From assembly GCA_002500745.1 (NCBI GenBank), contig DLST01000001.1, positions 124,001-188,000 on the forward strand: a stretch of DNA of 64,000 nucleotides, in the 5' to 3' direction. Shown piece after piece: positions 1 to 9,416 of this stretch (position 1 is its first letter; each line of letters starts with the position of its first letter). Origin of the DNA: Sphingobacterium sp. UBA7855 (GTDB lineage Bacteria > Bacteroidota > Bacteroidia > Sphingobacteriales > Sphingobacteriaceae). The translations under genes and the position numbers were made by a program. Below the pieces are notes generated by a model. That model was not told where the DNA came from and ran no database searches. It worked only from the letters and a program-made list of their open reading frames with translations.

Positions 1-154
1 GACCAGTTTGCAATGCAATTTCGATACGTTCGGCAGGAACAGTTTTGGTTGCCAGCAATAATTTTACATCTCGGGGATCGCGCTGGTTTGCTTTGCACGC
101 TTTGTCGATACGCTGTTGTATGATGCGTATATTTTCTGTTATAAACTCATCCAT
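1..154 (-). CDS. YggS-family PLP-binding protein, N-terminal part (cut by window edge)
   Basis: Only the first 51 codons are in the window; the gene runs off the left edge. The reverse strand opens with MDEFITENIRIIQQRIDKAC and continues to a VKLLLATKTVPAERI stretch. That stretch matches the start of YggS/PLPBP proteins, where the Lys of the (S/T)KT motif binds pyridoxal phosphate; here it is the Lys in ATKT. The family takes part in PLP homeostasis in the cytoplasm and has no known catalytic reaction. The ATG at 152-154 is the only good start. Family assignment is from motif recognition alone. Confidence 0.8.
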   Translation of the reverse strand, partial: MDEFITENIRIIQQRIDKACKANQRDPRDVKLLLATKTVPAERIEIALQTG

Positions 155-320
155 GTTGCGGTTGTATTACTTTTTATTGCAGTCAAAATTACAGCTAATT
201 ATTAGGAAAAAGCTAGTCCAATTGAGCTAATACAAGCTGGTCCAGCACAAACGTCTATACACGGGTGCTTTTAGGTAAACTGCTCGATAGGCAGAGTGGC
301 TATTGCTGAGGTTAGTTTTC

Positions 321-2126
321 TTACGTCTTGCTAGGCATATTTGGATTATATTGCTGTACATGTTCTGCCTTAGCATAGATATGAGGTCCATTCATATCGA
401 TTCCTGCGGCTAAAAAGTCGTCAAGAATGAACTGAAAAATTTCAGATTTTGCAAATTCAATTTCCGCAGATCTTTCAATAAAGACATTCAGCTCATAGAG
501 TACATAAAAATCATCTAATTTCTTTTGTAGCACAAATGGTGCGGGATTAAGTTTAACTCTTTTTACGCGCGGTGGTATGTTTAAAAGCAACTCATGGATC
601 CGTTGCCAAGGCTCTTCATAACCGACCGTTAATTCCACCTGAAAACAGATTCCATCTTCCGAAAAGGTCGAGTAATTCACTGTATTTCCAGAAAGAACAG
701 AGGAATTGGGGATTGTAATCTCTTCATTCTTTATGGTTCGAAGCCTCGTTACCAAAGGTGATTTTTCGATAACAACACCTGTTTTGTCAGCAATGGTGAT
801 GCGGTCTCCGATCCGGAAAGGACGCATATACGTGATCACAAGACCTGCAATGATATTGGAAATCGCAGAAGATGACCCCAAAGAGAACAGGATACCAATA
901 AATACGGATATTCCTTTAAAGATATCTGAATTGGCTCCGGGCAAGTAGGGGAATATGAGTACCAGCGTAAATGCTTGCAGCAGGAAGCGGACGATGGTAA
1001 AGGTTGGCATGGCAAAATCACGGTGAAAGCCATTGATTTCTAATTTGCCCTTGTCAATTTCGCTGAAAATATATTTTATAAATCGAATAGCATAGCGCAT
1101 GACGGCAAGTATCACTAAAATGGTGATCAGATTTGGAATATAATGCCATATGGCCAACACAGCCGTTTTAAGTGGTTTTGTGAAAAGTCCGATCAGATTG
1201 GACGCCCAGCTCTGTGTAAATGGAAAAACACTGAAAACAATAGGCAGCACGATAAAGGCGATTAGGATGATCAATCCCCAACGTAAAATATTAATCGCAT
1301 GAATAAACATCCGTGTTTTCTGTACCGAAGTAACGAGTACGTAATTTTTGATCTTAATGTCTTTAATCCGCTGCGTTCGTTCCGTTAGTATGCGTCGTGT
1401 ACCGTATGCTTTTAACCTATTTATTAATAGGATCAGAATAGAAAAAACAATGAGAATAAGAAGTAAGAGTCCAATTCGGGTAAGAAGTTTTGTGATGCTG
1501 TTCGCTTCACGTTCAGCTGTAATGCTATCTTGAATCTTTTTTAGATAGTTTGCCGCAATTTCTTCTTTACTTTTCCCTTCAAGAAGTGCATCAAGTTCGG
1601 TGATAGAGGTAATCACCAGATCTTTATAAACAATGTCAGCACTGATTTCGTTGTTTTCGATTTTAAATGAATCTACTTTCACAAAATCATCTTCATAGAG
1701 ATTGTGGATTCTGCTCACAACGTTGAAAGCGCGATCTTTGGCTAACGATGATCCAAGCTTATTGTAGATATAGAATAAAGTGTCTTGAAACGGCGCGACC
1801 GCGTATCTTTTTGTGTTTTTTTTTATGGAGTCTACTTTGACTTTCAGTTGCTGCTGCCGAATAGTATTTTCTTCATCAAACTCATTGAGCTGCTGTTTTA
1901 AGTTCTCCTTTTTGGGGCTATTTTGACTTTTAAGGTCGGCAATTTCATGCTGAAGCTTTACCCGTTCCAGCGAATCATTGATTTGCTGTTGCCTGATTCC
2001 ATTTAGTAGGGAACTCAGATCCAGCTCTTTTTTATTGACCGAATCCATTTCTTGTGCATAGAGCTGTAAGCTTGTTGACAAAAGATAAGATAGGGTTATG
2101 AAGAAATAAATATAAATACTTCTCAT
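321..2126 (-). CDS. MscS-family mechanosensitive ion channel
   Basis: 601-residue inner-membrane channel protein. Visible in order: a signal peptide (about 1-24), a coiled-coil-rich charged periplasmic segment (about 28-110), a second soluble stretch, membrane helices from about 215, 290, 330 and 385, then the pore helix with a small-residue-rich GSSSAISNIIAGLVITYMRP segment. The MscS beta domain follows (PFRIGDRITI, then IPNSSVLSGNTVNYS). Family members release solutes on hypo-osmotic shock. The long N-terminal extension makes it longer than E. coli MscS (286 residues). A sigma-type -7 element (TATCTTTG) lies on the reverse strand at 2196-2203, giving a leader of about 60 bases. Divergent from the next gene. 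Confidence 0.88.
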   Translation of the reverse strand: MRSIYIYFFITLSYLLSTSLQLYAQEMDSVNKKELDLSSLLNGIRQQQINDSLERVKLQHEIADLKSQNSPKKENLKQQLNEFDEENTIRQQQLKVKVDSIKKNTKRYAVAPFQDTLFYIYNKLGSSLAKDRAFNVVSRIHNLYEDDFVKVDSFKIENNEISADIVYKDLVITSITELDALLEGKSKEEIAANYLKKIQDSITAEREANSITKLLTRIGLLLLILIVFSILILLINRLKAYGTRRILTERTQRIKDIKIKNYVLVTSVQKTRMFIHAINILRWGLIILIAFIVLPIVFSVFPFTQSWASNLIGLFTKPLKTAVLAIWHYIPNLITILVILAVMRYAIRFIKYIFSEIDKGKLEINGFHRDFAMPTFTIVRFLLQAFTLVLIFPYLPGANSDIFKGISVFIGILFSLGSSSAISNIIAGLVITYMRPFRIGDRITIADKTGVVIEKSPLVTRLRTIKNEEITIPNSSVLSGNTVNYSTFSEDGICFQVELTVGYEEPWQRIHELLLNIPPRVKRVKLNPAPFVLQKKLDDFYVLYELNVFIERSAEIEFAKSEIFQFILDDFLAAGIDMNGPHIYAKAEHVQQYNPNMPSKT

Positions 2127-2195
2127 TGTGTTGTTGGTAAAATTGAATGCCGATGTTTATTAGGTCATTGTGCACAAAACGATCGGGCGGGTTCT

Positions 2196-2203
2196 CAAAG
2201 ATA
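2196..2203 (-). promoter_or_regulatory. Predicted -7 element for the MscS gene
   Basis: The reverse strand reads TATCTTTG, an exact match to the Bacteroidota TAnnTTTG -7 consensus, about 70 bases before the start codon. No matching -33 TTG is seen at 19-21 bases. Confidence 0.45.
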
Positions 2204-2398
2204 ATAATTATCTTGATTAGATGGCAGATTGTCAAATATGATATAAATTGAAGGTAAAATGATACGATGCGACAGCTGAATCCCAATTATTCCAACTTTC
2301 TTTGTTAAAACGATTGGGCAAATGCTCAATAGGGAAAACTGTATAGCTAATTTTATCCAAAAAATATGATTAAACCTTTTCAAAAATCTATTTATGCA

Positions 2399-4867
2399 AT
2401 GAACAAACTTGGGAAGATAGGTCTCTGTATTATTGTGGCCTGCGTTTCCGCTGTTTTAGATGGGCAAGCCCAAGAACGCAAAGCTCCAGCTTATCCATTG
2501 ATTACACACAACCCCAATTTCAGTATTTGGTCCATGACGGATCAGCTGCATGCATCGACAACGAAACACTGGACAGACGCAGATCATTCGCTGTTGGGCT
2601 TAATTGATGTTGATGGCAATACTTATCGTTTTCTTGGCAAAGAAGAGCCTAGTTACGCGGTTATTCTACCGACTTCGGAAGATAAATCTTATACGGTACA
2701 GTATACTGAATCAAAACCTCAAGGTGGCTGGGAGTCTTCCGCTTATCATACGGATATGTGGAAATCGGGACGTGCACCCATCGGTGATGATGCGCAGCAG
2801 GTAAAGACACTTTGGAAATCAGACGATATCTGGGTGAGACGTGAGTTTTCCGTTGCGGATCTGAAGGGTATCAATGAGCTGTTTCTAAAACTCAATCATG
2901 ATGATAATATAGAAGTATTTTTGAATGGGAAGAAGGTGTACGAAAAGGTAGGTTGGACCAACAGCTTTCAATATTTGCCGATTGACAAGGCGAATTTAAA
3001 GGTCGGGCAAAATCATATTGCCATCCATTTGAAGAATACTGCTGGCGGTCGTTACCTGGATTTTGGATTGGTTGACAGGCTTAAAGAGCGTGGGCCACGG
3101 ATTCAGGAAGCGGTGCAAAAAGATGTTGAAATCACAGCGACGCGTACGGTCTATAATTTTCAGGCCGGTAAGGTGGATCTAAAATTAACCTTTACGTCGC
3201 CCTTGCTTATGGATGATCTGAATTTATTGGCTCGCCCCGTAAGCTATATCACATATCACGTAAAAGCAAACGATGGCAAGCAGCATGCGGTCAAAGTTTT
3301 TTTAAGTGCATCCGCTAATATTGCGGTGTATAAACCTTCACAGGAAGTAACCGCCGAAAAATATGAGACAGAAAAGTTGTCTGTCCTAAAAACGGGAACG
3401 GTCGAACAACCCATTTTGCAGAAAGGGGCCGATGATATGCGGATAGACTGGGGCTATTTTTATGTTGCTTCACCAAAGCGGGATAAAACGCAGCAGTTTA
3501 TTAGTCCGAGGAGCGGAGCCGTCGATGCCTTTAGAAAGGGAACGACGAACGCTGCAAAAACCGTTAAGGGGACAGCACTTGCGCTGAACACGGTCATTCC
3601 ATTTGGAACTGTAGGGACGAAAGCGGAGGAGCGTTTTGTTGAGGTTGGCTACGATGAAATTTATGCGATTCAGTATTTCAACAATAACCTGAGACCATGG
3701 TGGAACAATTCTGGCAAAGAAACGATGGAAAATCAGCTGACTTTGGCAGTAGACCAGTACCGTAGCGTGCTCGATAAATGCCTGGCATTCGACAAAGCCG
3801 TATATGCAGATGCGCTCAAATCGGGTGGAAAGGAGTATGCACATCTTAGTATACTGGCTTATCGTCAAAGTATTGCAGCCCATACCTTGGTGAAAAGTCC
3901 GCAAAATGAACTATTATGGCTGTCGAAAGAAAATAATAGTGGGGGATTTATCAATACGGTGGATGTCACTTATCCTTCAGCCCCCTTGTATTTGATCTAC
4001 AATCCAGAGTTGTTGAAAGGAATGTTGAGTGGAATATTTTATTTTAGCGAGAGCGGGAAATATCCATACCCTTGGGCCGCGCACGATTTGGGTACTTATC
4101 CACTCGCGAATGGTCAGACGTATGGCGAACCGATGCCGGTGGAAGAGTCAGGAAATATGATTATTCTCACTGCGGCGATCGCGAAAGTGCAGGGCAACAG
4201 TGATTATGCTCGAAAGCATTGGAAAACCCTTACAACCTGGGTAGATTATCTTGTTAAAGATGGTTTTGATCCTAAGACACAGCTTTGTACAGACGATTTT
4301 GCCGGTCACCTTGCTCGAAATACGAACTTATCTGTCAAAGCAATTGTTGGTATCGCTTGTTATGCGCAGCTGGCCGAAGCAATTGGTGAAACAGCCATTG
4401 CAAAAAAATACCGTGCAATTGCTGAGGAAATGGTTCCAAGATGGATGGAAATGGCAGATTCCGGCGACCATTATGCGCTGACATTTGATGATAAAAATAC
4501 TTGGAGTCAGAAATATAATTTGATCTGGGATAAAGTGTTGGGGTTAAATCTATTTCCTCAAAAAGTCTACGATACGGAAATTAAGTATTACCTAACCAAG
4601 CAAAATAGATTCGGCATACCATTGGACAGCCGCAAAGCCTACACCAAAAACGACTGGATTCTTTGGACAGCATCATTTGCTCCATCCAGAGAGGCATTTG
4701 AAGCTTTGGTAAAACCAGTGTATAACCATGCAATTCAAACGGAATCCCGCGTCCCTTTGAATGATTTTTATGATTCCAATACCGGGATTCGTGAAAATTT
4801 TAAGGCGCGTAGTGTAGTTGGAGGTTTTTATATGAAACTTTTAGCTGATAAGATGAAACAAAAATAA
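2399..4867 (+). CDS. Secreted DUF4964/DUF5127/DUF4965/DUF1793 (glutaminase-like) protein
   Basis: The start is taken at 2399 (MNKLGKIGLCIIVACVSAV), which gives a signal peptide; an in-frame ATG at 2366 would add 11 residues before it. About 822 residues. The N-terminus (PLITHNPNFSIWSMTDQL, then HWTDADHSLLGLIDVDG) is the DUF4964 signature. An insert of about 110 residues has a beta-rich galactose-binding-like look (FLNGKKVYEK, KVGQNHIAIHLKNTAGG). DUF5127, DUF4965 (PLYLIYNPELLKGML, YPYPWAAHDLGTYP) and a DUF1793 alpha/alpha-barrel C-terminus follow. Databases often call the family glutaminase A-like after a fungal homologue, but in Bacteroidota it usually sits with glycan genes, so a carbohydrate role is equally likely. 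Monocistronic, with a strong terminator after it. Confidence 0.85.
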   Translation: MNKLGKIGLCIIVACVSAVLDGQAQERKAPAYPLITHNPNFSIWSMTDQLHASTTKHWTDADHSLLGLIDVDGNTYRFLGKEEPSYAVILPTSEDKSYTVQYTESKPQGGWESSAYHTDMWKSGRAPIGDDAQQVKTLWKSDDIWVRREFSVADLKGINELFLKLNHDDNIEVFLNGKKVYEKVGWTNSFQYLPIDKANLKVGQNHIAIHLKNTAGGRYLDFGLVDRLKERGPRIQEAVQKDVEITATRTVYNFQAGKVDLKLTFTSPLLMDDLNLLARPVSYITYHVKANDGKQHAVKVFLSASANIAVYKPSQEVTAEKYETEKLSVLKTGTVEQPILQKGADDMRIDWGYFYVASPKRDKTQQFISPRSGAVDAFRKGTTNAAKTVKGTALALNTVIPFGTVGTKAEERFVEVGYDEIYAIQYFNNNLRPWWNNSGKETMENQLTLAVDQYRSVLDKCLAFDKAVYADALKSGGKEYAHLSILAYRQSIAAHTLVKSPQNELLWLSKENNSGGFINTVDVTYPSAPLYLIYNPELLKGMLSGIFYFSESGKYPYPWAAHDLGTYPLANGQTYGEPMPVEESGNMIILTAAIAKVQGNSDYARKHWKTLTTWVDYLVKDGFDPKTQLCTDDFAGHLARNTNLSVKAIVGIACYAQLAEAIGETAIAKKYRAIAEEMVPRWMEMADSGDHYALTFDDKNTWSQKYNLIWDKVLGLNLFPQKVYDTEIKYYLTKQNRFGIPLDSRKAYTKNDWILWTASFAPSREAFEALVKPVYNHAIQTESRVPLNDFYDSNTGIRENFKARSVVGGFYMKLLADKMKQK

Positions 4868-4920
4868 ATGAGACCAATAAGCAAACTTCTAACGTAGTGT
4901 TTAGTTTATGTTGTGATTAA

Positions 4921-4957
4921 GACGGCGGGCAATCAAAGAATTGCCCGCCGTTTTTTC
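4921..4957 (+). terminator. Rho-independent terminator after the DUF4965 gene
   Basis: A perfect stem ACGGCGGGCAATT / AATTGCCCGCCGT with a short loop is followed by six T. It lies about 55 bases after the stop codon. Confidence 0.9.
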
Positions 4958-5034
4958 GATAGATTGAATTTATCATTTAATTTCAAATAGCGTGTAAAAT
5001 CTTTATATTTAGTAGGGCTAAGGCTAATAGGGAT

Positions 5035-5688
5035 ATGGAGATTCAAAAGTCATTAAAATCGGTTTTTGCTGGTAGCATTGGTTTAGTCACTCTATTTGCC
5101 CTTGTTGGGCAATTTATATTAGGTGCTTTTATTTCAAAGCTTGGCACAACCGATTATGTAATACAGTTTTTTAGCTATTTTACAATTTTAAGTAATGTGT
5201 CGGTACTATTATGTTGTTTTTTTACTGTTTTCTCGGCAAAAAGCCGAATGGGCTTATTCTTCACTAAGTCCCAAACAATTACTGCCGTCACACTCTATAT
5301 ACTTATTGTTGCACTTATTTATAATGGCTTACTTCGTTTTTTATTACATCCAAGCGGGTTACTCAGTGTGATAGACGAAATACTGCATGTTGTCACGCCT
5401 TTGAGTTTTTTTATCTTTTGGTGGCTATTCTGTAACAAAAAAGCGCTTTTTTGGAAACAGATTTTCTATTGGTTGATTTTCCCATTAGGCTATTTATTGT
5501 ATACCTTGTGGCATGGATCGGTTTCTGGATTTTATCCTTATCCTTTTATGAACGTTTCTGCGTTGGGCATGGGAAGAGTTATTTGGAACAGTTTGGGAAT
5601 GACTCTGGTATTCGTCCTCATCGCGGTGCTATTGATTGGATTGGGAAAATGGCAAAATAAATGGCGTACTCATTGTATTGAAAAATAA
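5035..5688 (+). CDS. Pr6Pr-family integral membrane protein
   Basis: 217 residues with about six hydrophobic helices and short polar loops. The pattern (FFSYFTILSN near residue 43, YNGLLRFLLHPSG, EILHVVTPLSFFIFWW, YPFMNV) is that of Pr6Pr membrane proteins, related to FAR-17a/AIG1, whose function is unknown. The start at 5035 is preceded by a near-consensus -7 element (TATATTTA at 5004-5011). It stands alone, with the next gene starting about 70 bases later. Confidence 0.8.
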   Translation: MEIQKSLKSVFAGSIGLVTLFALVGQFILGAFISKLGTTDYVIQFFSYFTILSNVSVLLCCFFTVFSAKSRMGLFFTKSQTITAVTLYILIVALIYNGLLRFLLHPSGLLSVIDEILHVVTPLSFFIFWWLFCNKKALFWKQIFYWLIFPLGYLLYTLWHGSVSGFYPYPFMNVSALGMGRVIWNSLGMTLVFVLIAVLLIGLGKWQNKWRTHCIEK

Positions 5689-5759
5689 GAAAACTCAAAG
5701 CTGTTCGATATTGTTATATGACAGAACAGTTTCTATTTTATACTTTAATTGAATTGAAA

Positions 5760-6281
5760 ATGGTTATACGATTTTTTATCTGTGTCTCTCTGGTGTTATG
5801 TACGATATGTTGTTTTGGACAAGTCGATGTTGATAAGATGAGATCTGATTATGCGAGCGCCGTTCAAAACAAGAAGCTTTGCGAAACGAATCTGAAATTA
5901 TTGGAAAAATCTGCCAATTCCGCAACGGAAAAGGGGTACCTGGCTGCTTATGAAATTTTATGGGCCAAACATATGGGCAACCCGTTTTCGAAATTGGGTC
6001 AATTTAAAAAAGGAAAGAAGCTTTTAGAAGAAATGATCATGAAATATCCCGACAATATCGATTTACGTTTTATTCGATGGTGTGTACAGACACACGCACC
6101 CTCTTTTTTAAATTATGGTAAAGATCGATTGCGTGATAAGGAATATTTGGTGAACAATTTGCATAAATTGCCCAACCCAAAGGGTAGGGAAGTAATCTAC
6201 AAGTATTTAAAAGAAGCCAATAGTTATCTTAAAGGCGATCATGCATTTTCACAGTCCGAACTGAATCAGCTTGCAAAATAG
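5760..6281 (+). CDS. Secreted hypothetical protein
   Basis: 173 residues from the ATG at 5760, chosen because MVIRFFICVSLVLCTICCFGQ is a clean signal peptide; an in-frame ATG at 5718 only adds 14 residues before it. The mature part is helical and polar, with TPR-like spacing (AAYEILWAKHMGNPFSKLGQ, KKGKKLLEEMIMKYPDNIDL), and could be a small periplasmic helical-repeat protein. The family is not recognised by name, although short proteins of this type are common in Flavobacteriia and Sphingobacteria. Confidence 0.7.
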   Translation: MVIRFFICVSLVLCTICCFGQVDVDKMRSDYASAVQNKKLCETNLKLLEKSANSATEKGYLAAYEILWAKHMGNPFSKLGQFKKGKKLLEEMIMKYPDNIDLRFIRWCVQTHAPSFLNYGKDRLRDKEYLVNNLHKLPNPKGREVIYKYLKEANSYLKGDHAFSQSELNQLAK

Positions 6282-6642
6282 CATGTAAACTGTCCTGTTA
6301 AGATTCTTAGTCGTATAGTATACGATATACTGTAGACAATATATACGAGCGCAAAGTATTTAGCAAAATAATTGAACATATGATAGAAAGACCCCGTCAT
6401 TTTTTGGATGTCGGGGTTCTGTTTTAAGAGGGCGGGATAGGCTTATTTCCTGAGGATAGTTGATTTAATACCTATATATCGTCTTAATGAGGTCAATTTT
6501 GATGGTCGATCACGCGAATATTAAACCACCTGCTGCGAATAATAACTATGTATTGTCAGAACCTAGAGGATACTTATTTTTGTCGACATATCCGTTTGTA
6601 GTTTTAATAACGGATTGGTTACTAAATCATAAAAATTGACAG
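6282..6642. other. Intergenic region with palindrome, hairpin and promoter
   Basis: No coding potential was found. It holds a 15-base palindrome (TCGTATA-G-TATACGA, 6311-6325) with a second TATACGA at 6342-6348. A hairpin ACCCCG...CGGGGT at 6391-6417 is followed by a weak T tract and probably ends the preceding transcript. A good promoter for the next gene lies at 6553-6582. Confidence 0.6.
6553..6582 (+). promoter_or_regulatory. Bacteroidota-type promoter for the small membrane protein
   Basis: TTG at 6553-6555, a 19-base spacer, and TATTTTTG at 6575-6582 match the -33 and -7 elements (TTG, N19-21, TAnnTTTG). The predicted transcript starts near 6588, giving a leader of about 55 bases. Confidence 0.6.
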
Positions 6643-6912
6643 ATGTTTAAAAATAGGAGACTCAGCAAAAATCCGCTTCATTATATATATGCGGTATTAT
6701 GGATCGTTTTATTTGGTTCAATCGCTTACTACATTTATTCGGGAGCAGCATTTAAACCCGACAATGGTAAAATTCATTTGGTAGCTATTCTTATCGCATG
6801 GGTGGTAGAGTATTTGGGACTTACCCTGACAAGTCTGCTCTTCTTAATTTATGGCATCTATCGAGCTATGATCACCGTATTTGACAAAGAAAACACTCCT
6901 ACTTCTGATTGA
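6643..6912 (+). CDS. Small two-helix membrane protein
   Basis: 89 residues. A basic N-terminus (MFKNRRLSKNPLHYIYAV) is followed by two transmembrane helices (about residues 15-32 and 45-70) and a short polar tail. No family is recognised. A well-placed promoter upstream and a clean ATG support a real gene. It stands alone and converges with the acetyltransferase. Confidence 0.6.
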   Translation: MFKNRRLSKNPLHYIYAVLWIVLFGSIAYYIYSGAAFKPDNGKIHLVAILIAWVVEYLGLTLTSLLFLIYGIYRAMITVFDKENTPTSD

Positions 6913-7001
6913 CATCGTTCTACGGGATTGCTTTTAATCCAACAACATGCTGATGGGGCTCTCGTGATACTTATAGGTTGTAAGTTTAACAAGAGCTCTA
7001 T

Positions 7002-7577
7002 TTAGGTAAGCTGCATATACATATGGTAATATTCACTACCTGCAACGTACGTTTTCTTCCCAATGTTAAAACCAATCCTTTCATAGAGTTTTCGCGCATT
7101 TGGATTCGCGAGGCCAACAAGCAGACCAACCTGATTAAAGTGATTTTCTTTAGCATGTGCAATGGCATGGTGTAAAAGTTTGGTTCCGATTCCTTTACCT
7201 CTTGCACTGGGGGCAACGGCGATGGAATCGATATAAAATTCGCCACCGGCTGTTTCAGTTTCTGGAATCAAATTATTTGCGTAGTGCTCCGCGATACGAT
7301 CCAGAATAGGCTGTCTTAATGCAATAAACCGGTCACCATCATAACCTGTCAACGAGCCTATAATCCGGTCATCCATGTCAACGGCCACAAAAGTGTTTTC
7401 ATAACTGTATAGATTTCCTTTTTGTTGGAAAAGCCGCCTTAAAAAATTTACGGCTGCCTGTTGATCTTTTCGTAGGATCAAGCGGAATATCATATCCTCC
7501 ATTGCCTGAAGCATAATTTCAGGGACACGGTGCGAATCGCTTGCTGTGGCTTTTCTAATTTTATAATAAGTATCCAT
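7002..7577 (-). CDS. GNAT-family N-acetyltransferase
   Basis: 191 residues. The GNAT fold is shown by the acetyl-CoA-binding motif A, VAPSARGKGIGTKLLHHAI (R/Q-x-x-G-x-G/A form), and the following LVGLANPNARKLYERIGF motif B. The first half (YKIRKATASDSHRVPEIMLQ) is the usual beta1-alpha1 region. It transfers an acetyl group from acetyl-CoA to an amine; the substrate cannot be told from sequence. Monocistronic. Confidence 0.85.
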   Translation of the reverse strand: MDTYYKIRKATASDSHRVPEIMLQAMEDMIFRLILRKDQQAAVNFLRRLFQQKGNLYSYENTFVAVDMDDRIIGSLTGYDGDRFIALRQPILDRIAEHYANNLIPETETAGGEFYIDSIAVAPSARGKGIGTKLLHHAIAHAKENHFNQVGLLVGLANPNARKLYERIGFNIGKKTYVAGSEYYHMYMQLT

Positions 7578-7777
7578 GATGGTAACAATAAAAACGAAGG
7601 TAGTAAACTTGATTGACTTTACTTAAAAGATTTCATTTTCCTGCTTTGGGTCGAATATTGGATCAGGACGGTAGAATATTGATCTGCTCATATTCCTAAC
7701 ATATTTCTTACTATTTTTAGAATGTGTTGTTGTATCTGGATAGAAGACAACAGCTTTTAGGATTAAAACAAAATATA

Positions 7778-9307
7778 ATGATTGTAAGAGTTACAGTTTG
7801 TGCTTTTTTGGTTGCTACTTTTAGTCTCATCGCGACGCTACTTGTACATGAAGCGGATTTAAATATGACGTATGCAGCTTTCTGCTGTTCGCCCTATTTT
7901 ATTATGCTGACATTGATTTATTTTCATTTTGATGTCTTTAGGAAGAAATTTAGTGGGATAGTGAAACAAAAAATCGTTTTTGAATTTGCTTACGGATTTC
8001 TATTTTATTGCTTTTTTTCTTTCTTGCTTCCAGTATTACTGTATTTATTTACGTTGGATAATGCGTACGAACATCGTTATTATGCGGATTTAGTTGGGGT
8101 AATTAAGGAAATGCTGCCTTGGATGTTAACAATCAGTGCATTCCTTTCCTTATCCAGCGGCATGATGATAACCAGGGCTTTAACATCGTGGAAATATATA
8201 ATATTTACGCTATTTGGACTCTTGGTTTCACTTCCGGTTATATTTGCATTATCGACGACTATAAGAACCTTTAATGAACTCCGGGAGGAACGTCTCACAC
8301 AGGAAGATAATATTAAGAACGGACGCTATACATGGTCCTGCGCGATGAGTAATCCAACAGCTTATCCGGTTCAGCTATATAGAGGCCGTTTTGTCTTTCC
8401 AAAAGATGAAGATTACGAATTTACGTTTAGCGAGGGCAATATTGTAAACTATCGTGGCGTGTGGGGACAAGCAGGGGGCGGTTCGTATGAGCAAATGATG
8501 GCATTGCCTAAAGCATTGGATGTAACTTGGTATTCATTCGTTGAAGAGGCTTTTTATCGGATGGAGGGTGCGATTGATTACAACACATTGCGGACACTTT
8601 TCAGCACGTCATTTCAAGAAAAAGGAGCGAACAAAATTAATGAGGAACATTATAATAAAATTATTTTGGGTTTTGCTCCGGGGGGCGTACTGGTGATATG
8701 GGTCACAGGCACAGGACGTCGTCAAATTGAAATAGGCCGATATCAAGCTAAGAAAGTAGTGATCAAAGCTACGGATCAATACAAGGGAAATGGGGCGTAT
8801 GGAAATATTTTTAATAAGCAATGGCGAGAAACGGTTTTGTCCGACACTTCAATTATTCCTTCGGAGATTCAGCAAGCAATTGCAACCAAACCTATTCCGT
8901 ATGGCTATTGGGATAAATTGCGTATGCGCTATCAGTTGCAGCCAAAATTTATCTTTTCTTCCGACATTAAAGCTTTCGATGCAGACTTTGAATTTTATAA
9001 TGCTGAGCGTTTTGTCTTTGATGAGAGCCGCCGGTATATGGATATGGAAGCTCGAGGCCTTCCGAAAGACATTTACATCAAATGGTATGATCGGCATAAT
9101 AACCGTTGCGCCGCCCGGTTTATGTTTGATGAAGATGAAACTTTTAAAAACTTTGCTTCATTTTTCAGTGATAAAAGGCGGGATAGCGCCGAACTAGCGA
9201 TCAGTGTCGATACAAAAACTAAAATAGCAACAGCGACATTGAGCAATCATAGTGGAAAAAAAATACTTTTAAAAACCGAAATAATCGATTATGGAGAGCA
9301 TTTTTAG
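7778..9307 (+). CDS. Membrane-anchored DUF2931 protein
   Basis: About 509 residues from the ATG at 7778; the frame is open from a GTG at 7724 (527 residues). The first 180 residues carry about five hydrophobic helices. Residues 200-345 look like DUF2931: YTWSCAMSNPTAYPVQLYRG, ALPKALDVTWYSFVEEAFY, GFAPGGVLVIWVTGTGRRQI. DUF2931 proteins are usually short lipoproteins of unknown function, so joining one to a membrane domain is unusual. A further 170 residues continue the fold. A near-consensus -7 element lies just upstream. Function unknown. Confidence 0.7.
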   Translation: MIVRVTVCAFLVATFSLIATLLVHEADLNMTYAAFCCSPYFIMLTLIYFHFDVFRKKFSGIVKQKIVFEFAYGFLFYCFFSFLLPVLLYLFTLDNAYEHRYYADLVGVIKEMLPWMLTISAFLSLSSGMMITRALTSWKYIIFTLFGLLVSLPVIFALSTTIRTFNELREERLTQEDNIKNGRYTWSCAMSNPTAYPVQLYRGRFVFPKDEDYEFTFSEGNIVNYRGVWGQAGGGSYEQMMALPKALDVTWYSFVEEAFYRMEGAIDYNTLRTLFSTSFQEKGANKINEEHYNKIILGFAPGGVLVIWVTGTGRRQIEIGRYQAKKVVIKATDQYKGNGAYGNIFNKQWRETVLSDTSIIPSEIQQAIATKPIPYGYWDKLRMRYQLQPKFIFSSDIKAFDADFEFYNAERFVFDESRRYMDMEARGLPKDIYIKWYDRHNNRCAARFMFDEDETFKNFASFFSDKRRDSAELAISVDTKTKIATATLSNHSGKKILLKTEIIDYGEHF

Positions 9308-9416
9308 CGCGTTAAGCTACCTCACAAGTATCCTTGCGACATCCAGTATATCTCAACAGGTTAAGTTTTCGCCTAATACTTTCAAGAATATTCGGTGGCG
9401 TTAAGGAACGTTAAAA

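Noticed and set aside
3470..3904. 144-residue reverse-strand open frame
   Set aside because: Lies fully inside the DUF4965 gene in another frame, with no family motif; a shadow.
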